DNA of 64,000 bases, taken from positions 10,932,969-10,996,968 of the forward strand of contig CM119270.1 of NCBI GenBank assembly GCA_051294375.1, read 5' to 3'. Origin of the DNA: Paraspadella gotoi. Its lineage: Eukaryota > Chaetognatha. The notes under the pieces were generated by a model, which ran no database searches, had not been told where the DNA came from, and was given only the letters and a program-made list of their open reading frames with translations. The number at the start of each line of letters is the position of its first letter. Within the stretch, counting starts at the first letter, position 1. Position numbers and translations under genes: made by a program. Shown piece after piece: positions 45,171-55,251 of this stretch.

Positions 45171-45353
45171 AACGAGAAGAACGAGGTGAAGCAGAAATGG
45201 GCGTCTCGTCTGCTGGGGAAACTTCGGAAGGACATCTCGCAAGAATGTCGAGAGGATTTCGTTCTCAACATCACCGGGAAGAAGCCCGCCGCCTGCGTCC
45301 TCTCCAACCCCGACCAAAAGGGCAAGATGAGGAGGATAGACTGTCTCAGACAG
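45171..45353 (+). CDS. NfI: NFI transcription factor, DNA-binding-domain exon B (61 codons)
   Basis: This is the middle exon of the NFI DNA-binding domain, continuing in phase 0 from the exon ending at 34118. It begins [20 protein letters not shown] and ends with the family signature [18 protein letters not shown] at 45169-45170 precedes it and the donor GTGAGA follows at 45354. Length is 183 nt, phase 0 on both sides. The Cys in IDCLRQ corresponds to the first ligand of the MH1-like zinc site that NFI shares with SMADs. The vertebrate double Cys after GKKPP is here Ala-Cys (KKPAACVLS), so one of those cysteines is absent. A short AGTGAT hexanucleotide repeat lies in the intron immediately after the donor. 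The call rests on near-continuous family identity. Confidence 0.97.
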
Positions 45354-46012
45354 GTGAGAGTTAGTGATAGTGATAGTGATAGTGACAAAAAAAGTTAAAA
45401 ATTTGAATCTGAGCCATTGGAAAGGAATAAACTGTGAAGTCTGATTGAACTCTGACCGCTAAACTGTAAACTGTAAACTTAGAGAAAAGAGAAGTTTTCT
45501 ATCGACGAAAAAGATCAAACTGGAAGGTTCACAAGTTTGTTTTGGGAAGTGAGAAATTCCATCAGGGTTAAAAAACAAAGACGATGACGATGATGACGAT
45601 TACGAAGAAACGGAACTTCAGCTTTTTTCTTTGCTATTATTCATTTATTTTTGTTATTGTCGAAATTGTCGAAATTTCAAATTTTGAGTCTGAAAAAAAA
45701 TGTAGGTTGTTTTGTCGACAGAAGAAAGAATCCTTCATAATCGTAGCTTTGTTTGTCGTCACCTACGTCGTTTTATACTTATTTATATTTACATGAATCG
45801 AACTAAAAAACAACTACGACGACGACCACAACAACAACACCTGGGAATATGTATCCGTTTCGACTTTTTCGAATCTCCGGAATTCCGAGCGTCGACCGCA
45901 AATCCTCGCCATTCTCAACTCTTTTCTTTCTCTTTCTTTTTTTTTCTTTTTTTCAACTTATTCAGATTTTTTTAATTCTCCTTCTTTCATTTTTTTTTAG
46001 TTTTTGTTTTCC

Positions 46013-47670
46013 CTCAACTAATCAACCTCCTTCTCCATCCTCAACTAATTCAACCTCCTCCTGCATCCAACTAATTAATCCCGCCTCCTCATCTCAACTA
46101 ATTCAATCTCCTCCACTCTTCTCCTCATCTAACTATATTCAACCGGCCCCTCTCAATCTCAACTAATATCAACCTCTCCTCATCTCAACTAATTCAACCG
46201 CTATCCTCATCCTCATACTAATTTAACGTCCTCCTCATCCACTAATTCAACCTCCTCCTCCTCACTCACGCAAAATAATCACTTCACCTCACGGACTCGC
46301 CTCACCACGTTCACTCTCTCCCGCCGGGAGAGAGAGTCTCGGCGAATGCTGCTGAGGTGCAGACCCCGCAAATTCTCGCCCTTATCGACCAATTCCGGGT
46401 TTGAAAAGAAAAGGAGGGAGGCTGGAAAGAAAAGGAAGGACACAAATGGAAAGTAACAAGGTCACACGAAAATAGACGAGAGAGAGAGAGAGAGAGAGCA
46501 GAAGAGGAGAGAGAGAGACACTTATACATGCGTTTTTAAAAGTGGGGAGGAGGAATATCAATAATATGAATAAAAAATGATAAATTTTATAATAAAAATC
46601 TAAACAAAAAAAACAAAAAGAAAATATATCACAAAATATGAAAACAAACCAGAAAAAACTTGANNNNNNNNNNNNNNNNNNNNNNNNNCTAATTCAACAT
46701 CCCTCCTGATCTCATTAACTAATTCAACCTTCCTGCATCAACTAATTCATCCTCGCTCCTCATCTCAATAATTCAACTCCTCATCTCGTCTATCTAATTA
46801 TATTCATCCCCCCTCTCATCTCAAACTAATTCAACCGCTCCTCTTCAACTATTCAAACGCTATCCTCATTACATAATATCAAGGTCCTACTCATTCACTA
46901 ATCTCAACGCTCCTTCATCTCAAACTAATTCAACGTCTCCATCTCTTCACTAATTCAACCTAGCTATCTCAACTATTCAAACCTCCCTCATTCATATTTC
47001 AACGGTCTTCATTCACTTCACTTCTATTGAAAACTAATTAAAACTCTTCATCTCAATTATTCAAGCTCCTATCTAAACTAATTACGTCTTCACTCAACTA
47101 ATCTCAACCTTGCATCCATTCAATAATTTACCTCCTTCTCATCTCATAATCACTCTATACATCTTCAATATTCACCCTCTTCTCATCTCAAAAATTTCAA
47201 CGTTTCTCATTAACTATCACTCACGCTTTCAATATTCAATTCCTACAAATTCACCTCTTCTCATTAACTATTCACATACTCATCATCTAATAATTCCATC
47301 CGGGCTCCCATTCAACTATCAACTCTTCTCATGCTCAAATAATCCCCTATCTCATAATTAAAACGTCTCATTAAATAATTAACTCTTCATTCCAATATAT
47401 TAACCGCATCCTCCAATAAACTAATCAATTTCATCTTAATTAACTAATTCCAGCTCCTCATTCACAATTTAAGACGGTCTTAAGTCCACATTAACTTCTA
47501 TCACTAACAAATAATATTATCGGGTCGTTACCGTTACCGGAGGGAAGTGGGATGCGCTGAGTAGCGAATTGCTTATTACGACAATTCGGTGAAAAGGAGG
47601 AGGGTGAGAAGTTGAGATGAGGGGGGAGTTGAATTAGTTGAGATGAGGAGGAATTAGGTGAGATGAGATT
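46013..47670. repeat. Degenerate minisatellite with a terminal inversion
   Basis: Units of about 24-30 bp built on CTCAACTAATTCAACCTCCT with many one-base insertions and deletions, from 46013 to about 47470. It is interrupted by unrelated sequence with a GA array (46270-46660) and a 25-N gap. At 47594-47668 the same unit appears in reverse orientation (GTTGAATTAGTTGAGATGAG). The indel pattern may partly be sequencing error. Confidence 0.75.
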
Positions 47671-48089
47671 AATGGTCAAAGTGGAAGGTAAGTTTGTTTA
47701 AAACATTGACAATAGTTTAGTAGTCATTTTGGTACAATTTTCCCTCAGGTTCAATAGAAGTTCAGTTAAGGGCACAAGGCTCAGATTCAGATTCCTAAAA
47801 CCGCGGAGATTAGAGACGGATCCTTCCCCCAGCATTTTCTTTCCTTATCTTATGTTATTCAAAAGGACGGTTGGAAAGATCTTGTCGGTGATCGGGCGAA
47901 AAAGGAGAATGAGGAAAGGTTGGAAGAAAAAGGTGGATAAGAATAAAGAAACGGAAAAGAGCTGGAAATTGATTCCTTTTTTTCTTTCCCTTTTCTCATT
48001 TTTCATTTTTTTATAATTCTTTCTCCTTCTCGTTCAACATCATAACTCAATTCTTTCATCATTCTTTCGCAATCTTATTATTCAACATT

Positions 48090-48317
48090 TTTGGCCTTAT
48101 TGAGGTAATATGGTAACAGCCGGGTTGCCTGTGATGCCCATTGGGATGGGGCATCTAACTGTTGGCTTTGGGGGCTTCCGACCCTCAGTGACGCCTCCAG
48201 TTACTGGCGCGGTTACCCTAGGACGGTCTCGCTTTGCCAACACAGAGGGAAGTCGTTAGGACTGGGGATGAAACACTACGCCTGGGATGGTGTGTTCCCC
48301 CTCTGAGCCAATGGATT
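48090..48317 (-). mobile_element. tRNA-derived SINE, copy in NFI intron
   Basis: On the minus strand, TTGGCTCAGAGGGG (A box, starting at about 48311) is followed by GTTTCATCCCC (B box, 48264-48274). Next comes a body sharing GGAGGCG, TCACTGAGGGTC, CATCACAGGC and GTTACCATA with the copy at 63550. Overall similarity to that copy is roughly two thirds across the last 130 bp. Pol III-transcribed non-autonomous retroelement; no coding potential. Confidence 0.75.
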
Positions 48318-48540
48318 CGGCTGAAGGATTGTTGACGTGAGGCGGTATGAATAAATTGAATATACCGCCACAGTAACGTTTAAAAGAGAGAGAGAAAGAG
48401 GCGAGGCTTAATAATTTCCTCAATAATTCTTATCCCATTTCTCTTATTTATTACTTTTACTTTTTTATCATTCTTCTGATTTCGCAATTTCATCATTTTA
48501 TCAATATTTAATCTTCATTCCCTTTCCATTCCTTCCTCAG

Positions 48541-48733
48541 GCGGACAAAGTCTGGCGCCTGGATCTCGTCATGGTCATCCTCTTCAAAGCCATTCCCTTG
48601 GAATCCACGGACGGCGAGCGACTTGAGAAGTCGCCCGACTGTCTCCACCCGACCCTCTGCGTCAACCCCAACCACATCAGCGTCACCGTCAGAGAACTCG
48701 ACCTTTATCTTGCCAACTTCATTCACTCCTACG
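48541..48733 (+). CDS. NfI: NFI transcription factor, DNA-binding-domain exon C (64 codons + 1 nt)
   Basis: This is the last exon of the NFI DNA-binding domain. It starts [20 protein letters not shown] and continues [11 protein letters not shown], then [17 protein letters not shown] and [14 protein letters not shown]. It carries the remaining zinc-site residues: Cys in PDC, Cys in LCV and His in NPNH, with spacings of six and five residues as in other NFI proteins and close to the SMAD MH1 motif CVNPYH. The acceptor is a long pyrimidine tract ending CCTCAG at 48540, and the donor is GTGAGT at 48734. Length is 193 nt, entering in phase 0 and leaving in phase 1. The minus-strand open frame over the same interval (48508-48726) is only a shadow. 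Confidence 0.97.
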
Positions 48734-49052
48734 GTGAGTCATTGAAAACTATGTTCACTCATTCACCCATCTTATTAAGCCAAACGATTTTAGGCTAACT
48801 TAATGTCAAAAGTTGATAATATTATTTTTTAATTCCACGTATGTTCTCACATTATCGCTCATCCATTGTCTCAGAGTCATGGTATTGGCTTTTATATGTG
48901 GCTTCCCAAGTTTTATTGTCTTTTTCGTTTTCACCAATGGTCATCTCAAAAATTGTGTGCTTCCTAATTTGTAATTTCAATGAGCTGGAAAAAAATTGTT
49001 TTTCCATCGGAAATTTTCGAGCCGATTTTAACAAGTGCAAAGCTGGACTTCC

Positions 49053-49091
<39 letters not shown>

Positions 49092-49193
49092 CTCTTCTCC
49101 GACTCCCACCTGTCGTCCGTCGCTGAAACGTGTTTATTGTAATTAAAATTTGGCGTGTAACGTGATATAATTTTATGTCTTGGTTTTTCAAAG
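48734..49193 (+). other. NfI: Putative NFI intron (460 bp)
   Basis: The donor GTGAGT is certain; the acceptor AG at 49192-49193 depends on the tentative downstream exon. It includes a CT dinucleotide run at about 49052-49088. Confidence 0.5.
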
Positions 49194-49243
49194 GACCGTC
49201 GGACTCGGGGACGTCACTTGAGCAGACGGAAGTCAGCGTTTTC
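49194..49243 (+). CDS. NfI: Probable next NFI exon, 5' part only, cut by an assembly gap
   Basis: After a 460-nt intron a pyrimidine-rich stretch ends in AG at 49192-49193. The two following bases complete the glycine codon left open by the exon ending at 48733. The frame then reads PSDSGTSLEQTEVSVF and enters the N run at 49244. In other NFI proteins the domain is likewise followed, after a phase-1 junction, by a Ser/Asp-rich linker and a Val/Phe-containing stretch, so phase, distance and composition fit. No strongly conserved family motif is reached before the gap, and the sequence after the gap is a GA repeat, so the 3' end is unknown. Moderate confidence only. Confidence 0.45.
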
Positions 49244-49354
49244 NNNNNNNNNNNNNNNNNNNNNNNNNNNNNNNNNNNNNNNNNNNNNNNNNNNNNNNNN
49301 NNNNNNNNNNNNNNNNNNNNNNNNNNNNNNNNNNNNNNNNNNNNNNNNNNNNNN
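49244..49354. other. Assembly gap interrupting the putative fourth NFI exon
   Basis: 111 N; sequence resumes in a GA microsatellite. Confidence 0.99.
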
Positions 49355-49390
<36 letters not shown>

Positions 49391-50958
49391 GAGGTGAAAA
49401 GGTGGAAAGGTGTGAGAGAAATCAAACAAACATTTCATTTTTAAAATTCCGAACTGTTTTTTTTGTTTTTTTCAGTTGGAAAGCGTCACAGCTGGAATAT
49501 GATTTAATGAAGCGAGAACAGTTTCAATACGTAAAACTATCTTTACTGATAAACCATTAATACGATTAAAATTGTTGGTTCTTCCGTTTAAATCATATAA
49601 CTCGGGGATGCTTTGTACAAAATAATATCATTTCTGCAGGTACTACTTTTTTGTTGCATCAATAAATTTACAAAAATCATTTAGATATTAACTTTTGATC
49701 TTTTACCTCAGCATTTTCGCGATGCCTTACTGTCTATATGCAAATCTGTCTCTCCAAATATGTGCCTTCTCTGACATTTGCGTGTTTGTGGAAAGTTAAA
49801 AAAAATCTCTCTTGCTCTCCTGCGCACATTCTCTATCTCTATCCTCGTGTCTCTGTCTCCCTGTCTTTATCTTTGAGCGGAAATCAAAGCCTTTTCACCA
49901 TTCGACCAAATAAAGTATTCGTCCACTGAATAAAGCATTTATTCGTTAACACTTAACAGTAAGATGAATTAAGCCTTCATCGTTTCTGAAATTTTCTTGC
50001 TTTATTCAAATGAATTCAATCATTTCAGACTTTTTAAAGATTTTTTTCTTGTTCTGTTTATATTTCAAATTTTCTTTATTGATGTCCTCTACATTTTTTT
50101 CAATTACTTTTTGCTCGCTAACGTGTGATTATGACTCATAATTTTTTTTTCGTTTAAAGTTTAGAAACAAATTTCATTTATTCTATTTTATATAAAATTT
50201 CTTGTAACGTAATAATGCATCAGTACCTACTGATTGACCGACCACTCTTTTAGCAATTGTTTTTATACAAGTTTCAGCAAACAATACTGGATCTGCCCAC
50301 GATCATTAGCGGTAATTAATTAATTAGTTAAAATATTAATTGGTCATTTAATTACACATTAATTAATTTGAAAAATAATTGTTTGCACAAACTTGTTTGT
50401 CTTTAGGGTTTTTTGTCAAGTCACAAACCACGTCAAAAACAACAAACGATGATTAATTGAATGATTGATTGCCTAATTGATTAATTAATTTATTAAATAA
50501 TTCTTTTATTGACGGATAAATCAATTGATTGGTTAATTGATTAATTTATTAATAAGTTTATTGATTGAATAATTGATTAATTGATTGATTAATTAATTTA
50601 TTAATTGAATAAAAAGTGCTGCTTGCATTTACACTTGATATAAAAAGAAAAAAAATCCTAATAAAAAAAACCAAGTTTTTTTTTGTTTTTCCATTGAAAC
50701 TCATTTCCACTCGGACGAATCCAATGAAACCTGATTTCCTGTTTATTAACACACTTCTCTACACACATATAAATATTTAATTCAGTCGCCCCATACATTC
50801 ATGAGTAATATGCGTTCAAAGCTAAGAGGGGACGGACGGACGGACAGACGTCATTTTTTTGCATAATTTATCATAATTCGATGTTCTGAGATAATATAAA
50901 TGATTTACCGACAAGATTAGGAGGGGCGACCGACAGACCGACAAAGTGAATTATAGAG

Positions 50959-50985
50959 CCGGAATCTGCTGATAAGCAGATCCGG
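50959..50985. repeat. Short hairpin
   Basis: CCGGAATCTGCT and AGCAGATCCGG pair with one bulged base around a GATA loop. Confidence 0.6.
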
Positions 50986-51703
50986 TTAAAAATGACTCCG
51001 ATAAAAGGGGAACAACCGGGATTCGTACTCAGGATCCGACAAGGGCCGAAAAACCTAAGAAAGGGCGATTTCTCTGATTTCTCGGTTCCGGATTTGGATT
51101 GGGAAATTCTCGAGCGACCGCGAATGATCACGTGACCCACAAATCTCGTTAAGAATGAATCGAGAGTCGAATGAGTCAACGACGAACTGAGCTGTGATAA
51201 TCTTGACGAGTGACAATCACCTTTTAAGTATTTAATGAGTGAAGATCATAAGTGAAGTGATGTTATAATTTTTTTTAATTCAATAAAAATTACACATCTT
51301 GGCTCGAAATTAGTCGTCATTAAAGAGTATAGAGTATCAAACATCTCATTTAATTTTATCTTCACTATTACCCTACATTTGAATCAAGTTTTCTTTTAAA
51401 TATCAAAAAGCGAAAAAATCGTACGTGAACGAATCGGTTGACGAATAAATCACTGGTCATTTAATGTGATAAGGGAGTCGGAAATTTTAGAAAATCTAAT
51501 TAGGACCAGAAATCTAATCGATTGAACGCGTACGAGGCGAGAAGGCAATCAAACATGCCAGTTATTAAGCATGACGGGGATCAATCAGTGCGACTGTTTC
51601 AATGTTAATTTGTACAAATTGGGAATTTTTTTTTATTTTTAAAAAAAGTGTTTCCTTTCTCAATATCTATCCGTCTGCATTGCTGTTTCTGTTTCTCTCT
51701 CTC

Positions 51704-51708
<5 letters not shown>

Positions 51709-51773
<65 letters not shown>
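51709..51773. repeat. CT dinucleotide microsatellite
   Basis: Near-perfect run. Confidence 0.95.
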
Positions 51774-51776
<3 letters not shown>

Positions 51777-52333
51777 ACCGAGAAAAGACCCCTCTAACTT
51801 TTTGCTTCCAACCAACCTTCCGAATCTCGAGGTCGCGAACTTCGTGACTTCAAAAATTTTTATTAGTTTTCCTTCGCTTAAATTTAAAATATACTTTTTT
51901 CGTTGTTGTCGTCGTCGTCGTCGTCGTCGCCCGAGCTTGTTTCAACGATTCACATTTTAGTCCTACTCGTAAACAACAAAATTGTTTTTCCTTCCTCTTC
52001 CGTCAAAGGCGGTCTTGTAGTAAGTTGAGAAATATCATCGATGGTCGGCCGACCGTTGCTCATCTTCTTTCGCCCAAACTTTTGTTTTCAGACTAAAAAA
52101 AATCTTCTGATCTCTCTCTCTCTTCTCTCTATCTCTCCTTCTCTCTCCCTTACCAGAAGTTAGACAGCCGAAAACGTTTCGAGACTCTCTTCCTCTCTCC
52201 TCGCATTAGTCTTCTGTACTCACGTAGAGAGGTGCACTCTCGTAGAATCCTCGGGGGGCTTGAGAGGTTGCATACGAGAGCACCTCGAGCGGTCTCGCCC
52301 CGCCGCCACCTCCCGGGAGTATACTGCAAGTAC

Positions 52334-52336
52334 TAT

Positions 52337-52384
<48 letters not shown>

Positions 52385-53542
52385 CTCTCTGTCTTTCTTC
52401 CCTCTCTTATCTACTCTGTTCTTCTTTCCTAACTCAGAAACAAAAATACGGNNNNNNNNNNNNNNNNNNNNNNNNNGAGAGAGAGGAAGAGAGAGAGAGA
52501 GAGGGCCACAGAGTCATCCTTTTTTTTTTCTTTCTTTTTACCTACCGAACTCTTACGAAGTCGCGTTCACACATGTGGATCTGGTCCTTGGAGTTTCGAG
52601 CACGTCCTCTCTCTTTCCTCTTCCTCCTCTGACATTAAATCTAAGCCCAGAATTCTCCAAACTGATTGACTTCTTTCTTATGTGCATTAGTCTACCTGAT
52701 CGAGCGGAGAGAAGAGAGAGAGACAGAGAGACCGACGGCATTATCACGACCGATGTAGACGAGAGAGGAGGAGGAGAGGACGAGAGTATGCGTAGTATGA
52801 GAGTCATATCGACTCTTGTTTTGTTATTTTCCTTAATTAATTCTGACTTTCTTGTTTATATTTCTTCAGTGCGTACTCTGTCGTCTCGCCTGCTCGATCT
52901 CGACGCCGCGACTGAAAAGTTTTTTCTTTTGCGAATTTTCAATGTGGCTGAATCGCAAGCTTGGATGGAAAGAAAGAAGGGATAAAATTGCAAGTGGGAA
53001 GAAAGAAAGAAAGACGCAATTGATAGTAGCGTAAGGGTAATGGTATTGTAGGTGAAGAAGGTACATAATAAGCAAAAGAACATAGAATTTAAGATAAAAT
53101 CATTGGCAAAAAAGAGTTATGTAATGGGAAAATTCAAGTTTTTATTTTTATAAGTAATTCTGAAAGAAAATAAGTGAATCAGGGAATGAGGAGAAAGAAC
53201 AAAAGAATATCAAAATTATTTTTCACAAGCATTTGTGCAGAAAACAGAAGCTAAATGCAACAAAGAATATTTACAGATTATTCAAAAATTGGAAGAAGAA
53301 AAAAGAAAAAGAAATACAGACAAACCGGCAACGAAAGAAACAACAGAAAACAAGAAAAAAAAAGAAAGAAAATCTGGCTCGACTTCCTGAAGACATTCCT
53401 TCTTTTTTCTTCGTTCTTGAAGATTTCTAATGATTGATATACGTGCTTCCGCTGCCTCTTTTTCTTTCACATCTCGTCTTCTCTCTCTCTCTATCTTCTT
53501 TCTCTCTCTCTCTCTCTCTCTCTTCTTCTCTCGCTCTTCTCT

Positions 53543-53589
<47 letters not shown>

Positions 53590-54028
53590 CTCTCCTGTCT
53601 TCTCATTCCTCTCTTATTACTCTGTTTTCTTCCTAACTCAGAAAAACAAAAATACGGAAGTGAATATCTGAAACGAGAAGACGAGAGAGAGATGAGAGAG
53701 AGAGAGAGAGCAGAGAGAGACCTGACGAGAGAGAGAATAGAGAGAGAGAGACGAGACGAGAGCGACGCGACGACACCGAGAAGAAAAAGAACATCGCGGA
53801 GTTTCTTTTTAAAAAGGTACATTTAATGTTTGGTTGGTATGAGGGGGAGGGCGAGGACGAGGGAGAAGGGGGAGGAAGAGGGGAAGAAAAAGATAAGACG
53901 AGAGAGCAAAGAAAGTGGAGGCGGAGAGACGGAAGGAAGATGGAAAAAAGAAGAGTTACGAAAAAGGAATAAAAAAGAAAACAAAAAGAACAAATGAGAA
54001 AAGGAAAAATGACGATATGATTGCACAA

Positions 54029-54071
<43 letters not shown>

Positions 54072-54993
54072 CCAAGAGCTCCCCTTTTTTTTCTTCTTTT
54101 ACCCTCCGAACTCTTACGAAGTCCGTTCACACATTGGTCTGTCCTTTTTCGAGCACGTCCTCCTCATCCTCTTCCTCCTCTCGACCATTAAATCTAAGCC
54201 AGAATTCTCACAACTGATTGACTTCTTTCTATGATGATTAGTCTGAATCCGTCTCCACACATTGTGCTGCTGTCCTGCTTGTGACTACGTTTTCGAGCAC
54301 TGGTTCTTACTTTTTCCGGTCCTCTATTCTCTTCCTCCTCTCTCGACCCATAAATCTAAGCCAGAATTCTCACAACTGATTTGACTTCTTTCTATGATGA
54401 TGATTATGTAGTCGAATGAGCGGAGGGGAGAAGAGAGAGAGAGGCGCGAGAGGGACGAGATGAGAGGATGAGACGAGACGAGATGGAGATCGAGAGGAGA
54501 GAGACTGAGAAGAGAGCNNNNNNNNNNNNNNNNNNNNNNNNNGAGAGAGAGAGAGAGAGAGACTTTTTTTTCATTCAAATTGACTTTTGTTTAACTTCAA
54601 GAGCGACCTCTCTCGCCTCTCGATCTCGACCCGACTGAAAAGTTTTTTTCTTTTCGAATTTTCAAGTGGCTGATGAAACTTGGATGGAAAGAAAGAAGGG
54701 ATAAAATTGCAAGTGGGAAAGAAAGAAGGAAAGAAAGAATTGATGGTAGCGTAGTAAGGTTATTGATGAAATAAGGACATAAAGGCAAAAGAACATAGAA
54801 TTTAAGATAAAATCATTGAGCAAAAAAGAGTTATGTAAATGAAAATTCAAGTTTTTTATTTTTATAAGTAATCTGAAAGAAATAAGTGAATCAGGGAATG
54901 AGGAGAAAGAAAAAAGATTCAAAAATTGTCAAAGACATTTTGCGAAAACAGAAGCTAAATGAACAAAGAATAACAGGAATCAAAATGGAGAAG

Positions 54994-55027
<34 letters not shown>

Positions 55028-55200
55028 AGACAACCGGCAACGAAGAAAAACAAAGAAAAACAAAGAAAAAAAAAGAAGAAAATCTGCTCACGAAACATTC
55101 CTTCCTTTTTCTCGTTCGAAGATTTCTATGATGATTGAATGCTCGCTCTCTCTTTCTTTCACTCTCTCCTCTCTCTCCTCTCTCTCTCTCTCTCTACATC
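52334..55200. repeat. Local tandem segmental duplication
   Basis: Segment 52334 to about 53500 recurs at about 53500-55200. Shared blocks in order: the CT array with CTCTGTGTCTCTC and CTAACTCAGAAA (52376 and 53582); a block with CGAACTCTTACGAAGTC (52546 and 54107); a block with TTGGATGGAAAGAAAGAAGG (52962 and 54680) running through AACATAGAATTTAAGATAAA; and an A-rich end with ACCGGCAACGAA. The block around AAATCTAAGCC appears a third time near 54290-54415. The second copy differs mainly by one-base deletions. 25-N gaps lie at 52452 and 54518. No coding function. Confidence 0.85.
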
Positions 55201-55212
55201 TATCTCTCTTCT

Positions 55213-55251
<39 letters not shown>

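Larger units (their letters stand above)
45354..48540 (+). other. NfI: NFI intron between DNA-binding-domain exons B and C (about 3.19 kb)
   Basis: GT-AG intron from GTGAGA to CCTCAG. It contains a degenerate minisatellite (about 46013-47670, with a small N gap at 46664-46688) and an antisense tRNA-derived SINE (about 48090-48317), followed by about 220 bp of AT-rich sequence up to the acceptor. No open frame resembles a protein. Confidence 0.9.
49355..52333. other. Non-coding sequence, mostly simple-repeat-poor
   Basis: GA run to about 49388, then AT-rich sequence, degenerate ATTG/ATTA repeats (about 50310-50610), a hairpin at 50959-50985 and a CT array (51709-51773). A GTC patch lies at 51907-51930. 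No further NFI exon was recognised. Confidence 0.6.

Noticed and set aside
48508-48726. Minus-strand 72-codon frame
   Set aside because: Antisense shadow of the NFI exon at 48541-48733.
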